From Amycolatopsis viridis (GTDB lineage Bacteria; Actinomycetota; Actinomycetes; Mycobacteriales; Pseudonocardiaceae), in contig NZ_JAANOU010000001.1 in assembly GCF_011758765.1 (NCBI RefSeq), forward strand, positions 2,046,001 to 2,110,000: a stretch of 64,000 nucleotides of DNA, read 5' to 3'. A model generated the notes under the pieces. It had not been told where the DNA came from. It saw only the letters and a list, made by a program, of their open reading frames with translations, and ran no database searches. The position numbers and the translations under genes were made by a program. Below are positions 44,381-51,925 of the stretch, piece by piece (the stretch's first letter is position 1; the number at the start of each line of letters is the position of its first letter).

Positions 44381-45267
44381 GCATCGAAGCAGCCGCGGCG
44401 CGCATCGCCGCCCAGGGCGAGTCGTCCCGGCGGCTCGCGCGGGATCCGGTGAACCAGGCGATGATCAACAACTGGCTGGAGGCCATCGGCGACACCGACC
44501 CGCGCTACACCCGGGGGGTCGCGCCACCGGCGATGGTGCAGGTGTGGACGATGCCGGGCCTGCACGGGCAGCGCGCCGCGGACGACCCGCTGGGCGCGAT
44601 GATGAGGGTGCTCGACGAGGCCGGCTACACCTCGGTGGTCGCGACCAACTCCGAGCAGACCTACCACCGCTACCTGCGCGTCGGCGAGCACGTCTCGGCG
44701 TCCACGGCGCTGGAGTCGGTGGTGGGGCCGAAGCGGACCGCGCTCGGCGAGGGCTGGTTCGTCACCACGCGCACGTCCTTCTACGTCGGCGGGGAACTGG
44801 TCGCCGACATGCTGTTCCGGGTGCTCAAGTTCGCGCCACCACCGGCGCAGCCGGCGCAATCGGTGCAGTCGGCGCCGGGTGTGCTGCGGCCGGTGATCAG
44901 CCGGGACACCGAGTTCTTCTGGGCGGGCACGAAGGCCGGTGAGCTGCGGATCCAGCGGTGGGGCGACACCCTGCGGCACCCGCCCGGTCCGATGCCGCCG
45001 GACGGCGACCTCGGCGCGGAACCCGGCTGGGTCGTGGCGAGCGGCCGCGGCACCGTGCACAGCTACGTCGTGCACCACCGGCCGGCGGTGCCGGGCCGGG
45101 AGCCGCCGTTCGTGATCGCGCTGGTCGAACTGGAGGAGGGAGTCCGCATGCTGGGTGAACTGGTCGGCGCCGATCCGGCGGATGTCCACATCGGACTACC
45201 GGTGACCGTCACCTTCGTGACCGTGGACGACGACCTGACCCTGCCGGCCTGGCGGGTGGCGCGGTGA
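44377..45267 (+). CDS. chsH2: ChsH2, MaoC-like hydratase/DUF35 protein
   Basis: 296 residues with two domains. The N-terminal MaoC-like hydratase half (about 1-150: AMINNWLEAIGDTDPRY, TYHRYLRVGEHVSAS) pairs with ChsH1 to hydrate the 17(20)-enoyl-CoA. The C-terminal DUF35 half (about 165-296: FFWAGTKAGELRIQRWGDTL) binds the Ltp2 aldolase. The protein has no cysteine, so the zinc-ribbon cysteines of many DUF35 proteins are absent here. Overlaps chsH1 by four bases. Confidence 0.93.
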   Translation: MSIEAAAARIAAQGESSRRLARDPVNQAMINNWLEAIGDTDPRYTRGVAPPAMVQVWTMPGLHGQRAADDPLGAMMRVLDEAGYTSVVATNSEQTYHRYLRVGEHVSASTALESVVGPKRTALGEGWFVTTRTSFYVGGELVADMLFRVLKFAPPPAQPAQSVQSAPGVLRPVISRDTEFFWAGTKAGELRIQRWGDTLRHPPGPMPPDGDLGAEPGWVVASGRGTVHSYVVHHRPAVPGREPPFVIALVELEEGVRMLGELVGADPADVHIGLPVTVTFVTVDDDLTLPAWRVAR

Positions 45268-45650
45268 TCGCCGCCGGCACCGAGCTGCCCGAACTGGCCT
45301 TCGACGTCACGCCGACGTTCGTGATCAGCACCGCGCTGGCCACCCGGGACTTCCAGGACGTGCACCACGACCGGGACGCGGCCGTCGCACGCGGCTCGGC
45401 GGACATCTTCCTCAACATCCTCACCGACACCGGGCTGGTGCAGCGGTTCGTCGCCGGGTGGGCCGGGCCGGACGCGCTGGTGCGGTCGATCAGGATCAAG
45501 CTGGGGGTGCCGTGTTACGCGGGGGACCGGCTGGTGTTCACCGGCCGGGTCCGTTCGGTCGAGGGCCGCGTGGCGGTCGTCGAGGTGACCGGGACCGGGA
45601 AACTGGGGGCGCACGTGAGCGGGACGGTGACCGTGGAGCTGGACTCATGA
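45264..45650 (+). CDS. chsH1: ChsH1, MaoC-like hydratase subunit
   Basis: A 128-residue single hotdog domain. The catalytic dyad is visible in RDFQDVHHDRD, with Asp29 and His34 at the positions reported for the mycobacterial protein. It forms an alpha2beta2 hydratase with the N-terminal half of ChsH2 and adds water to the steroid 17(20)-double bond before aldol cleavage. GTG start overlaps the chsH2 stop, and the stop overlaps the ltp2 ATG. Confidence 0.93.
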   Translation: MIAAGTELPELAFDVTPTFVISTALATRDFQDVHHDRDAAVARGSADIFLNILTDTGLVQRFVAGWAGPDALVRSIRIKLGVPCYAGDRLVFTGRVRSVEGRVAVVEVTGTGKLGAHVSGTVTVELDS

Positions 45651-46816
45651 GCCTGGCGGGCAAGGCCGCGATCGCCGGCATCGGCGCGACCGAGTTCTCC
45701 AAGGACTCCGGGCGCAGCGAGTTGCGGCTGGCGGCCGAGGCGGTACGCGCCGCGCTGGACGACGCCGGGCTCCGTCCATCCGATGTGGACGGTCTGGTGT
45801 CGTTCACCATGGACGGCAACGCCGAGATCGCGGTGGCGCGGGAGCTGGGCATCCCGGAGCTGACGTTCTTCAGCCGCGTCCACTACGGCGGCGGCGCGGC
45901 GGCCGCGACCGTTCAGCAGGCAGCGATGGCGGTCGCGACCGGCGTGGCCGAGGTGGTGGTCGCCTACCGGGCGTTCAACGAGCGCTCCGGGCACCGGTTC
46001 GGGCAGGTGTCGGCGGCCGCCGCGGGGCAGGTCAACTCCTCCGGCCTGGACAACGCGTTCCACTACCCGATGGGGCTGGCTACCCCGGCGGCCACGGTGG
46101 CGATGGTGGCGCAGCGGTACCTGCACGAATACCGCGCCTCGACCGAGGACTTCGGCCGCATCGCCGTGCTGGACCGCAAGCACGCGGCGACGAACCCCGC
46201 CGCGTGGTTCCACGGCAAGCCCATCACGCTCGAGGACCACCAGGCGTCGAAGTGGATCGCCGAGCCGCTGCGGCTGCTCGACTGCTGCCAGGAGTCCGAC
46301 GGCGGGGTCGCCCTGGTGATCACGAGCGTGGCGCGGGCGCGAGACCTGCGGCGGAAACCGGCGGTGATCGCGGCGGCGGCGCAGGGCAGCGGTCCGGACC
46401 AGTACGTCATGACCAGCTACTACCGGGACGAGCTCACGGAACTGCCCGAGATGGGCGTGGTGGCGCGGCAGCTGTGGGCGCAGGCCGGGGTGGGGCCCGC
46501 GGACGTGGACGTGGCCGTGCTCTACGACCACTTCACGCCGTACGTGCTGATGCAGCTGGAGGCGCTGGGCTTCTGCGGGCGGGGCGAGGCTGCCGGTTTC
46601 GTGGCGTCCGGCGCACTGGAGCTGGACGGTTCGCTGCCGCTCAACCCGCACGGCGGTCAGCTCGGCGAGGCCTACATCCACGGGATGAACGGCATCGCCG
46701 AGGGCGTCCGGCAGATCCGCGGTGAGTCGTGCAACCAGGTGGCGTCGGTAGAGCACGTGCTCGTCACGGCCGGTACCGGGGTGCCGACGAGCGGGCTGGT
46801 GCTGGCTCAGTCGTAG
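45647..46816 (+). CDS. ltp2: Ltp2, steroid aldolase (thiolase fold)
   Basis: Retro-aldolase that cleaves the last side-chain carbons as propionyl-CoA and leaves androst-4-ene-3,17-dione, in complex with the DUF35 domain of ChsH2. The 389-residue lipid-carrier thiolase-like protein shows GIGATEFSKDSGRSELRLA at the start, VHYGGGAAAATVQQAAMA, and the C-terminal LYDHFTPYVLMQLEALGFCGRGE and NPHGGQLGEAYIHGMNG. The catalytic thiolase Cys near the start of the fold is missing, as expected for an aldolase rather than a thiolase. Last gene of the fadE28 operon. Confidence 0.93.
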   Translation: MSLAGKAAIAGIGATEFSKDSGRSELRLAAEAVRAALDDAGLRPSDVDGLVSFTMDGNAEIAVARELGIPELTFFSRVHYGGGAAAATVQQAAMAVATGVAEVVVAYRAFNERSGHRFGQVSAAAAGQVNSSGLDNAFHYPMGLATPAATVAMVAQRYLHEYRASTEDFGRIAVLDRKHAATNPAAWFHGKPITLEDHQASKWIAEPLRLLDCCQESDGGVALVITSVARARDLRRKPAVIAAAAQGSGPDQYVMTSYYRDELTELPEMGVVARQLWAQAGVGPADVDVAVLYDHFTPYVLMQLEALGFCGRGEAAGFVASGALELDGSLPLNPHGGQLGEAYIHGMNGIAEGVRQIRGESCNQVASVEHVLVTAGTGVPTSGLVLAQS

Positions 46817-46935
46817 CCGCGGACGAGGTGGCTCTCGTCGTCCGCGGGCAGCGTTTCGGGCGTGCCGGGTGCCGGGTCGAGGGCGCCGCTGTCGAGGTCG
46901 GGTGCGGGGTCGGTGATCGGTTCGGTGACGGTCAT
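46807..46935 (-). CDS. 42-residue acidic small protein (candidate)
   Basis: A possible 42-residue peptide, MTVTEPITDPAPDLDSG at the start, about a third acidic, with the C-terminal end DESHLVRGYD. ATG 46935 has AGGAAGG 11 bases upstream, and the third codon positions are strongly GC-rich as in real genes here. Its last ten bases overlap the ltp2 3' end on the opposite strand. No family is recognised. It could be a precursor-like peptide or a spurious frame; a third possibility is an ltp2 antisense transcript. Confidence 0.4.
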   Translation of the reverse strand: MTVTEPITDPAPDLDSGALDPAPGTPETLPADDESHLVRGYD

Positions 46936-47110
46936 CGTCTGTTGTCCTTCCTGACTTCGCCTCCCTGGTGTGGTTCCCGTCACACCTGCGGTGAAACACC
47001 AGTGCTGTCAGCGCATGGGGGGAACCGTCACCGGCTGCGTCGTCTCATGGTGTGGAATTCACCGGGTTGACCGCTAGCGCGCCGGCCGGGCCGTGCGCGA
47101 ACTTGGGGGC

Positions 47111-47671
47111 ATGCACATCCCGGCCGCCCTCGCGTGGAGTTTGACCGTGGCGTTCGCGCTGCTGGCCGTGCCCAGCCTGGCGCGGCTGGTCCGCCGGGAC
47201 GCGCTGACCACGACCCCGGACACCCGTCAGATGGACCTCGCCGAGCTGCTGATGGTCCTGGCGATGCTCGCGATGGTCTCGCCGCTCGGCGGGCCCATCC
47301 CGGCGGCCGGGTGGCAGGCGATCCTCGTGCTCACCGCGGGCTGGTTCCTGGTCGCCGCGCTGCGCGGGCGGCGTTGCTGCGCCCTGCACCACCTGGTGTC
47401 CGCCGCCGCGATGCTCTACATGATCACGGCGATGCCCGGCCACCACGAGCACGGGCCGTGGCTGTCCATGGCGGGCCATCCGGTCAAGCTCGCCTGGCCG
47501 GTGCTCGCCCTCGCCGCGATCGCCTACTTCGCGGTGGACAGCGTGCGCGCCGGGCTGCTGGGCGTGCGCTGGGCGCGCACCGAGAGCCTGCGCGACCACC
47601 GCGCGTCCCGCCAGGTCTGCCGGGCGCTGATGGGCGCCGGCATGGCCTACATGCTGGTCACCGGCCTGTAG
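47111..47671 (+). CDS. DUF5134 membrane protein
   Basis: A 186-residue membrane protein with about six hydrophobic segments (ALAWSLTVAFALLAVPSLARL at the start, LAELLMVLAMLAMVSPL, GWQAILVLTAGWFLVAAL, HHLVSAAAMLYMITAM and two more). The His-rich loop MPGHHEHGPW and HHLVSAAAMLYM match DUF5134, which resembles other small metal-associated membrane proteins. Function unknown. ATG 47111 follows TTGGGGGC. It is convergent with the kshB operon and has no KstR box. Confidence 0.8.
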   Translation: MHIPAALAWSLTVAFALLAVPSLARLVRRDALTTTPDTRQMDLAELLMVLAMLAMVSPLGGPIPAAGWQAILVLTAGWFLVAALRGRRCCALHHLVSAAAMLYMITAMPGHHEHGPWLSMAGHPVKLAWPVLALAAIAYFAVDSVRAGLLGVRWARTESLRDHRASRQVCRALMGAGMAYMLVTGL

Positions 47672-47759
47672 GCACCAGCAGCCGGTCCAGCGGACCGCGC
47701 AGGACGAGCGCACGCGGGTGACGCCGGTATTCCGGCTGGGCGAGTGTATCGAGGGTCTC

Positions 47760-48773
47760 CTACTCGTAGCTGACCGAGACCTCGTCGGTCAACGGCACCG
47801 ACTGGCAGGCCAGCACGATGCCGTCGGCGATGTCCTCGGCATCCAGGACCTCGTTGTTCAGCATCTTCACCTCGCCGGACACGATGCGGCAGGCACACGC
47901 GCTGCACTGCCCCTCCCGGCAGGAGTACGGCGCGTCCAGCCCGCGGGCCAGCAGGACGTCGAGCAGTTTCTGCTGCCGGGGCCAGGAGAGCGAGTGCTGC
48001 GCCCCGTCCAGATCGACCGACAGCGCGGTCGTCCCGCCCGCTGCCGGCGCGGTCGCCGCGGCCTTGTCCTCGAAGGGATTGCCGCCCAGCGACACGAACC
48101 GTTCCAGGTGGATCCGCCGGCGCGGCAGGCCGAGGTCCTGGAGCGCCTGCCGGCCGGCCGTCATGAACGCCTCGGGACCGCACAGGAACGCCTCGAACTC
48201 CGCGTACGGCCGGGCCAGCTCGCGCAACTGGGTCACCGACGGCAGCCCCTGCACGCTCTCCAGCCAGTGCACCAGAACCAGCCGATCCGGGTGCTCCCGC
48301 GCCAGCGCGGCCAGCTCCTGGGCGAAGATCACCGACGATTCGTCCCGGTTGGCGTAGACCAGCACGATCCGGCCACCGCCGGAGGCCAGCGCCGACTTCA
48401 GGATCGACATCACCGGGGTGATCCCGCTGCCACCGGCCAGCAGCAGCAGGTCGGCGTCCAGCGACTCCGGGGTGAACACCCCCGCCGGTGGCAGGACGTC
48501 CACAGTGGAACCGGCACGCACGTTGTCGCACAACCAGTTCGAGCCGTACCCGCCGGCGGTGCGCTTCACGGTCACCTTCAGCCGGGAGCCCTCGTGCGGG
48601 GCGCTGGACAACGAGTAGCACCGCGCCGCCGCACCGGCCCGCAGCGTCAGGAACTGTCCCGGCCGGTACCGGAACTCCGCGGCGTGCTCGGCAGGCACGT
48701 CGAACACGATCGAGGACGCCTGTGCCGTTTCGGCGATCACCTCGGCGACGGTCAGCGGATAGCTATCCGGCAT
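47760..48773 (-). CDS. kshB: 3-ketosteroid-9-alpha-monooxygenase reductase
   Basis: KshB passes electrons from NADH through FAD and a 2Fe-2S cluster to KshA. The 337-residue protein has the FAD domain (YRPGQFLTLRAG, RCYSLSSAP), the NAD domain (LLLLAGGSGITPVMSILKSAL, CGPEAFM) and a C-terminal plant-type ferredoxin domain with the cluster cysteines in CREGQCSACAC and ACQS. ATG 48773 lies in the end of the preceding small gene, so translation is coupled. Fourth gene of the kstD-kshA operon. Confidence 0.95.
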   Translation of the reverse strand: MPDSYPLTVAEVIAETAQASSIVFDVPAEHAAEFRYRPGQFLTLRAGAAARCYSLSSAPHEGSRLKVTVKRTAGGYGSNWLCDNVRAGSTVDVLPPAGVFTPESLDADLLLLAGGSGITPVMSILKSALASGGGRIVLVYANRDESSVIFAQELAALAREHPDRLVLVHWLESVQGLPSVTQLRELARPYAEFEAFLCGPEAFMTAGRQALQDLGLPRRRIHLERFVSLGGNPFEDKAAATAPAAGGTTALSVDLDGAQHSLSWPRQQKLLDVLLARGLDAPYSCREGQCSACACRIVSGEVKMLNNEVLDAEDIADGIVLACQSVPLTDEVSVSYE

Positions 48774-49029
48774 CGAGAACCCCGAACTCCCCGTCCCGCA
48801 CCGCCGCCCCGATGCTGTCCACCAGCTTCGGGCAGGTGTCCAGCAGCGCGGTGGGCGCACCGCCCGCGGCGTGCTCGGCGAACACCGGGCAGCTGCCGGC
48901 GTCGGTGGTCCACTGGATGCTGGTGTGCTTGAGGCTGTTCTTCTTCACCAGCACCCGCGTGCCGCACGACGCGCAGGCGTGCGGCCGCATCCCGCCGGCG
49001 AGGAACTCGGTGCGCTCGGCCGTCGTCAT
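48763..49029 (-). CDS. small CxxC protein within the ksh operon
   Basis: An 88-residue protein I do not recognise, with HACASCGTRVLVKK (CxxC near residues 19-22) and later SCPVF and TCPKLV cysteines, so it may bind zinc or an iron-sulfur cluster. Its ATG overlaps the kshA stop and its end overlaps the kshB start by 11 bases, so its level must be tied to the two monooxygenase subunits. This position suggests a helper for assembly or electron flow in the Ksh system; that is inference only. Confidence 0.8.
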   Translation of the reverse strand: MTTAERTEFLAGGMRPHACASCGTRVLVKKNSLKHTSIQWTTDAGSCPVFAEHAAGGAPTALLDTCPKLVDSIGAAVRDGEFGVLDAG

Positions 49030-50159
49030 CCGGCGATCCCCGCCTCCTGCTGCCGGGCCAGGTTCTCGGCCACCTCCCGCGCCCACACCTCGTTGGCCTT
49101 GGTGGTGTCCACCTCGAACTCGAACCGGCGCGTCATGTCCTCGGTGACGTCCTCCACGTCCACGTAGAACTGCTCGTACCAGCGGCGCAGCTGGTAGACC
49201 GGGCCGTCCTCCTCGCACAGCAGCGGGTTGTCGATGCGGGTCTTGTTCTTCCAGATCTCCACGTCCTGCAGGAACCCCACGCCGATGCTCCGGGCGAACT
49301 TGCCGGCGATCTTGTCCGCCTGCTCGTCCGAGACGCCCGGCAGCTTCTTCACGCTCACACCCCACTGCAGGACGAAGGAGTCCGGCGTGACCGGGTAGTG
49401 GCAGTTGATCAGCACGTTCTCGATCTCGAAGCCCCGGTAGGTGTTGAGCAGCTTGTTGATCATGTACGACGGCCCGAAGTAGCTCGCCTCGGAGCGCAGC
49501 AGGTTGTCCTCACCGCCGTAGTTGGACGCCATCCCGACGTCCGGGCGGCCCTTGGTGTTGAGGTACTGCGTCGCGATGTGGCCCTCGAACACGTTCTTGA
49601 AGTAGGTCGGGAACGCGTAGTGGATGTAGAAGAAGTGGGCCATGTCCACCATGTTGTCGATGATCTCGCGGCAGTTGGAGCCCTCGATCAGCACCGAGTC
49701 CCAGGTCCAGTTGCTCCACTCGCCGGTGAAGACGCCCTCGATCCGCGGGATCACCACATCCGGCGGCGGCGGGTTGCCCTGCGGGTCGTGCCACACGAAC
49801 AGCTGCTTGTTCTCCTCCAGCGTGAGCCACGACCGGGTGCGGGCACGCAGCGGAACCCGTTTGGCGTAGGGGATCGACACGCACTTGCCGTTGCCGCCCC
49901 AGCGCCAGTCGTGGAAGGGGCAGGCCACCTCGTTGCCCTTGACGCTGCCCTGGCTCAGGTCACCGCCCATGTGACGGCAGTAGGCGTCCAGGACGTGGAG
50001 CGTCCCGTCCGCACCGGCGAACACCACGAGCTTGGTGCCGAACGCGGTGACGGCGTGCGGTTTCCCGTCCCGGAACGTCTCGGCCAGCCCCAGGCAGTGC
50101 CAGCCACGCGCGAACCGCGCCGGCGGCGCACCCGCGTCGATCGTGCGGACTTCAGTCAT
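49026..50159 (-). CDS. kshA: 3-ketosteroid-9-alpha-monooxygenase, oxygenase subunit
   Basis: KshA hydroxylates C9 of 3-ketosteroids, which with KstD opens ring B. The 377-residue Rieske oxygenase has cluster ligands Cys61 and His63 (CRHMGG) and Cys80 and His83 (CPFHDW), and the mononuclear-iron region with DNMVDMAHFFYIHYAF supplying His/Asp ligands. GGAGGTCG precedes tandem ATGs at 50162 and 50159; the second has the better spacing. Directly overlaps the kstD stop. Confidence 0.95.
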   Translation of the reverse strand: MTEVRTIDAGAPPARFARGWHCLGLAETFRDGKPHAVTAFGTKLVVFAGADGTLHVLDAYCRHMGGDLSQGSVKGNEVACPFHDWRWGGNGKCVSIPYAKRVPLRARTRSWLTLEENKQLFVWHDPQGNPPPPDVVIPRIEGVFTGEWSNWTWDSVLIEGSNCREIIDNMVDMAHFFYIHYAFPTYFKNVFEGHIATQYLNTKGRPDVGMASNYGGEDNLLRSEASYFGPSYMINKLLNTYRGFEIENVLINCHYPVTPDSFVLQWGVSVKKLPGVSDEQADKIAGKFARSIGVGFLQDVEIWKNKTRIDNPLLCEEDGPVYQLRRWYEQFYVDVEDVTEDMTRRFEFEVDTTKANEVWAREVAENLARQQEAGIAG

Positions 50160-51826
50160 CATCGACCTCCAGTGCGATTCTGGGTGGCCAGGTGCCGCGC
50201 GGCAAGGAACCCGAAGACCATCGCCGGCCCGATGGTGGCGCCGGGGCCGGCGTAGGTGTGTCCCATGACCGCGGCGCTGGTGTTCCCGGCCGCGTACAAC
50301 CCGGGGATCACCGACCCGTCCTCGCGCAGCACGCGGGCATGCGTGTCGGTGCACAGCCCGCCCTTGGTGCCCAGGTCGCCGGGCACGATCTCGACCGCGT
50401 AGAACGGGGCCTTCTCGAGCGGGCCGAGGCTGGGGCTGGGTTTCTGGCGCGGATCGCCGTAGTAGTGGTCGTAGGCGCTGCGCCCGCGGCCGAAGTCCTC
50501 GTCCACGCCGCGCCGGGCGAAGCCGTTGAAGCGCTGCACGGTCGCGGTCAGCGCGCCGGGCGGGACCTCGATGCGGGCGGCGAGTTCGGCGAGGGTGGGC
50601 GCGGTGACCACGACGCGGTGTCTGAACCAGCGGCCGGGGAGCTTCTGCCGTGGGCCGATCCCGGTGAACATGTACCGGTCGCGGTAGCGCTGATCGAAGA
50701 TCAGCCAGGCCGGGATGTTCACCGCGGGGCCCTCGCCCGGGCCGTACATCGCGTGGACCGCCTCGACGTAGGGCGCCGACTCGTTGACGAACCGTTCGCC
50801 GCGCGCGTTGACCATGATGCTGCCCGGGCGGGAGCGCTCGGCCAGGGCGAACCACGGCCCGCCGGGCAGCGGGATCGTCGGGCCCCACCACGCGTCGTCC
50901 ATCAGCGCGACCGCGGCGCCGAGCTTGAGCCCGGCCGTGATCGCGTCGCCGGTGTTGGCCTTCGCGCCGACAGTCCACCGGGTGCCGATCGGGCTGCGCT
51001 GGTACTTCGCGCGCATCTCCTCGTTGTGCTCGAACCCGCCCGCGGCGAGCACGACCCCCAGCCGCGCTCGCAGGATCTCCTCCCGGCCGTCCCGCCGGAC
51101 CACCACACCGGTGACCCGGTCGTCCTCGGTGACCAGGTCGAGCAGGGGAGTGTCCAGCCACACCGGCACGTCCGCCCGCAGCAGGCCGGCGCGCAGCCCG
51201 GCGGCCAGCGCCTGGCCCATCGACAGCAGCCGCTGCCCGCGCGCCACCCCGGCCAGCCACCGCGCGCCGATGCGCAGCACGCGCAGCACCCCCTTCGGGT
51301 GCCTCGCGAGCAGGCTCAGCCAGCGGTAATCCGCCTGCGTGATCGGCACGCCGAGCGGCGCCCCGCTGTAGGGCGGTTCCAGCCGGGCCAGCTCGGCACC
51401 GAGCACCTTGCCGTTCAGCGGGACCGGCTCGACCGACCGCCCGCCGGCCCGTCCACCGGGTGCCTCCGGGTGGTAGTCGGAGTAGCCGGGCACCCAGCGC
51501 AGGCGCAGCGGGGTCGTGCGGTGCACGAACGACACCACCTCCGGCCCGTGGTCGAGGAAGGCCTGGCGCAGCCCGGCCGGCACGACGTCGCCGACGATCG
51601 CGTCGAGGTAGGCGCGCGCCTGTCCGGGGCTGTCCACGACGCCGGCCGCGTGCAGCGCCTCGTTGCCGGGGAGCCACACCCCGCCACCGGAGCGGGCGGT
51701 GGAACCGCCGAACTTCGCCGCCTTCTCGATCACCACGACGGACAGGCCGGCGTCGGCGGCCGCGAGCGCGGCGGTCATGCCGGCCGCGCCGCTGCCGGCC
51801 ACCACGACGTCGAACTCGTCGGTCAT
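50159..51826 (-). CDS. kstD: 3-ketosteroid 1-dehydrogenase
   Basis: FAD enzyme that introduces the 1(2)-double bond in ring A of androstenedione-type steroids, 555 residues. The FAD-binding motif is VVVAGSGAAGMTAALAAADAG at the N-terminus by region (GSGAAG core, residues 11-16), then the SGGGVWLP loop, LAAGGFEHNEEMR, and the C-terminal GLYAAGNTSAAVMGHTYAGPGATIGPAM block with its active-site Tyr and Gly residues. First gene of the kstD-kshA-CxxC-kshB operon, whose promoter carries a perfect KstR box. Confidence 0.94.
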   Translation of the reverse strand: MTDEFDVVVAGSGAAGMTAALAAADAGLSVVVIEKAAKFGGSTARSGGGVWLPGNEALHAAGVVDSPGQARAYLDAIVGDVVPAGLRQAFLDHGPEVVSFVHRTTPLRLRWVPGYSDYHPEAPGGRAGGRSVEPVPLNGKVLGAELARLEPPYSGAPLGVPITQADYRWLSLLARHPKGVLRVLRIGARWLAGVARGQRLLSMGQALAAGLRAGLLRADVPVWLDTPLLDLVTEDDRVTGVVVRRDGREEILRARLGVVLAAGGFEHNEEMRAKYQRSPIGTRWTVGAKANTGDAITAGLKLGAAVALMDDAWWGPTIPLPGGPWFALAERSRPGSIMVNARGERFVNESAPYVEAVHAMYGPGEGPAVNIPAWLIFDQRYRDRYMFTGIGPRQKLPGRWFRHRVVVTAPTLAELAARIEVPPGALTATVQRFNGFARRGVDEDFGRGRSAYDHYYGDPRQKPSPSLGPLEKAPFYAVEIVPGDLGTKGGLCTDTHARVLREDGSVIPGLYAAGNTSAAVMGHTYAGPGATIGPAMVFGFLAARHLATQNRTGGR

Positions 51827-51837
51827 GCCACCTCCGC

Positions 51838-51851
51838 TGCAACCTGTTCCA
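51838..51851 (-). promoter_or_regulatory. KstR box upstream of kstD
   Basis: TGCAACCTGTTCCA is a perfect TNNAACNNGTTNNA site ending 12 bases before the kstD ATG; GGAGG lies between box and start. Confidence 0.85.
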
Positions 51852-51894
51852 GTTTGATTCCAGCCTGTTCGTCGTCCCGTTGGTCACGATAGAC

Positions 51895-51908
51895 GAGAAC
51901 GTGTTTCA
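51895..51908 (+). promoter_or_regulatory. KstR box for the flavoprotein gene at 51926
   Basis: GAGAACGTGTTTCA matches the KstR consensus except at the first position. It sits five bases upstream of the -10 box at 51913. With the box at 51838 it makes a two-site divergent promoter. Confidence 0.78.
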
Positions 51909-51912
51909 GTTC

Positions 51913-51918
51913 TAGGGT
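51913..51918 (+). promoter_or_regulatory. -10 box, leaderless, for the 51926 gene
   Basis: TAGGGT ends seven bases before GTG 51926, which favours that start over GTG 51917 inside the box. Confidence 0.55.
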
Positions 51919-51925
51919 GGGGCGG

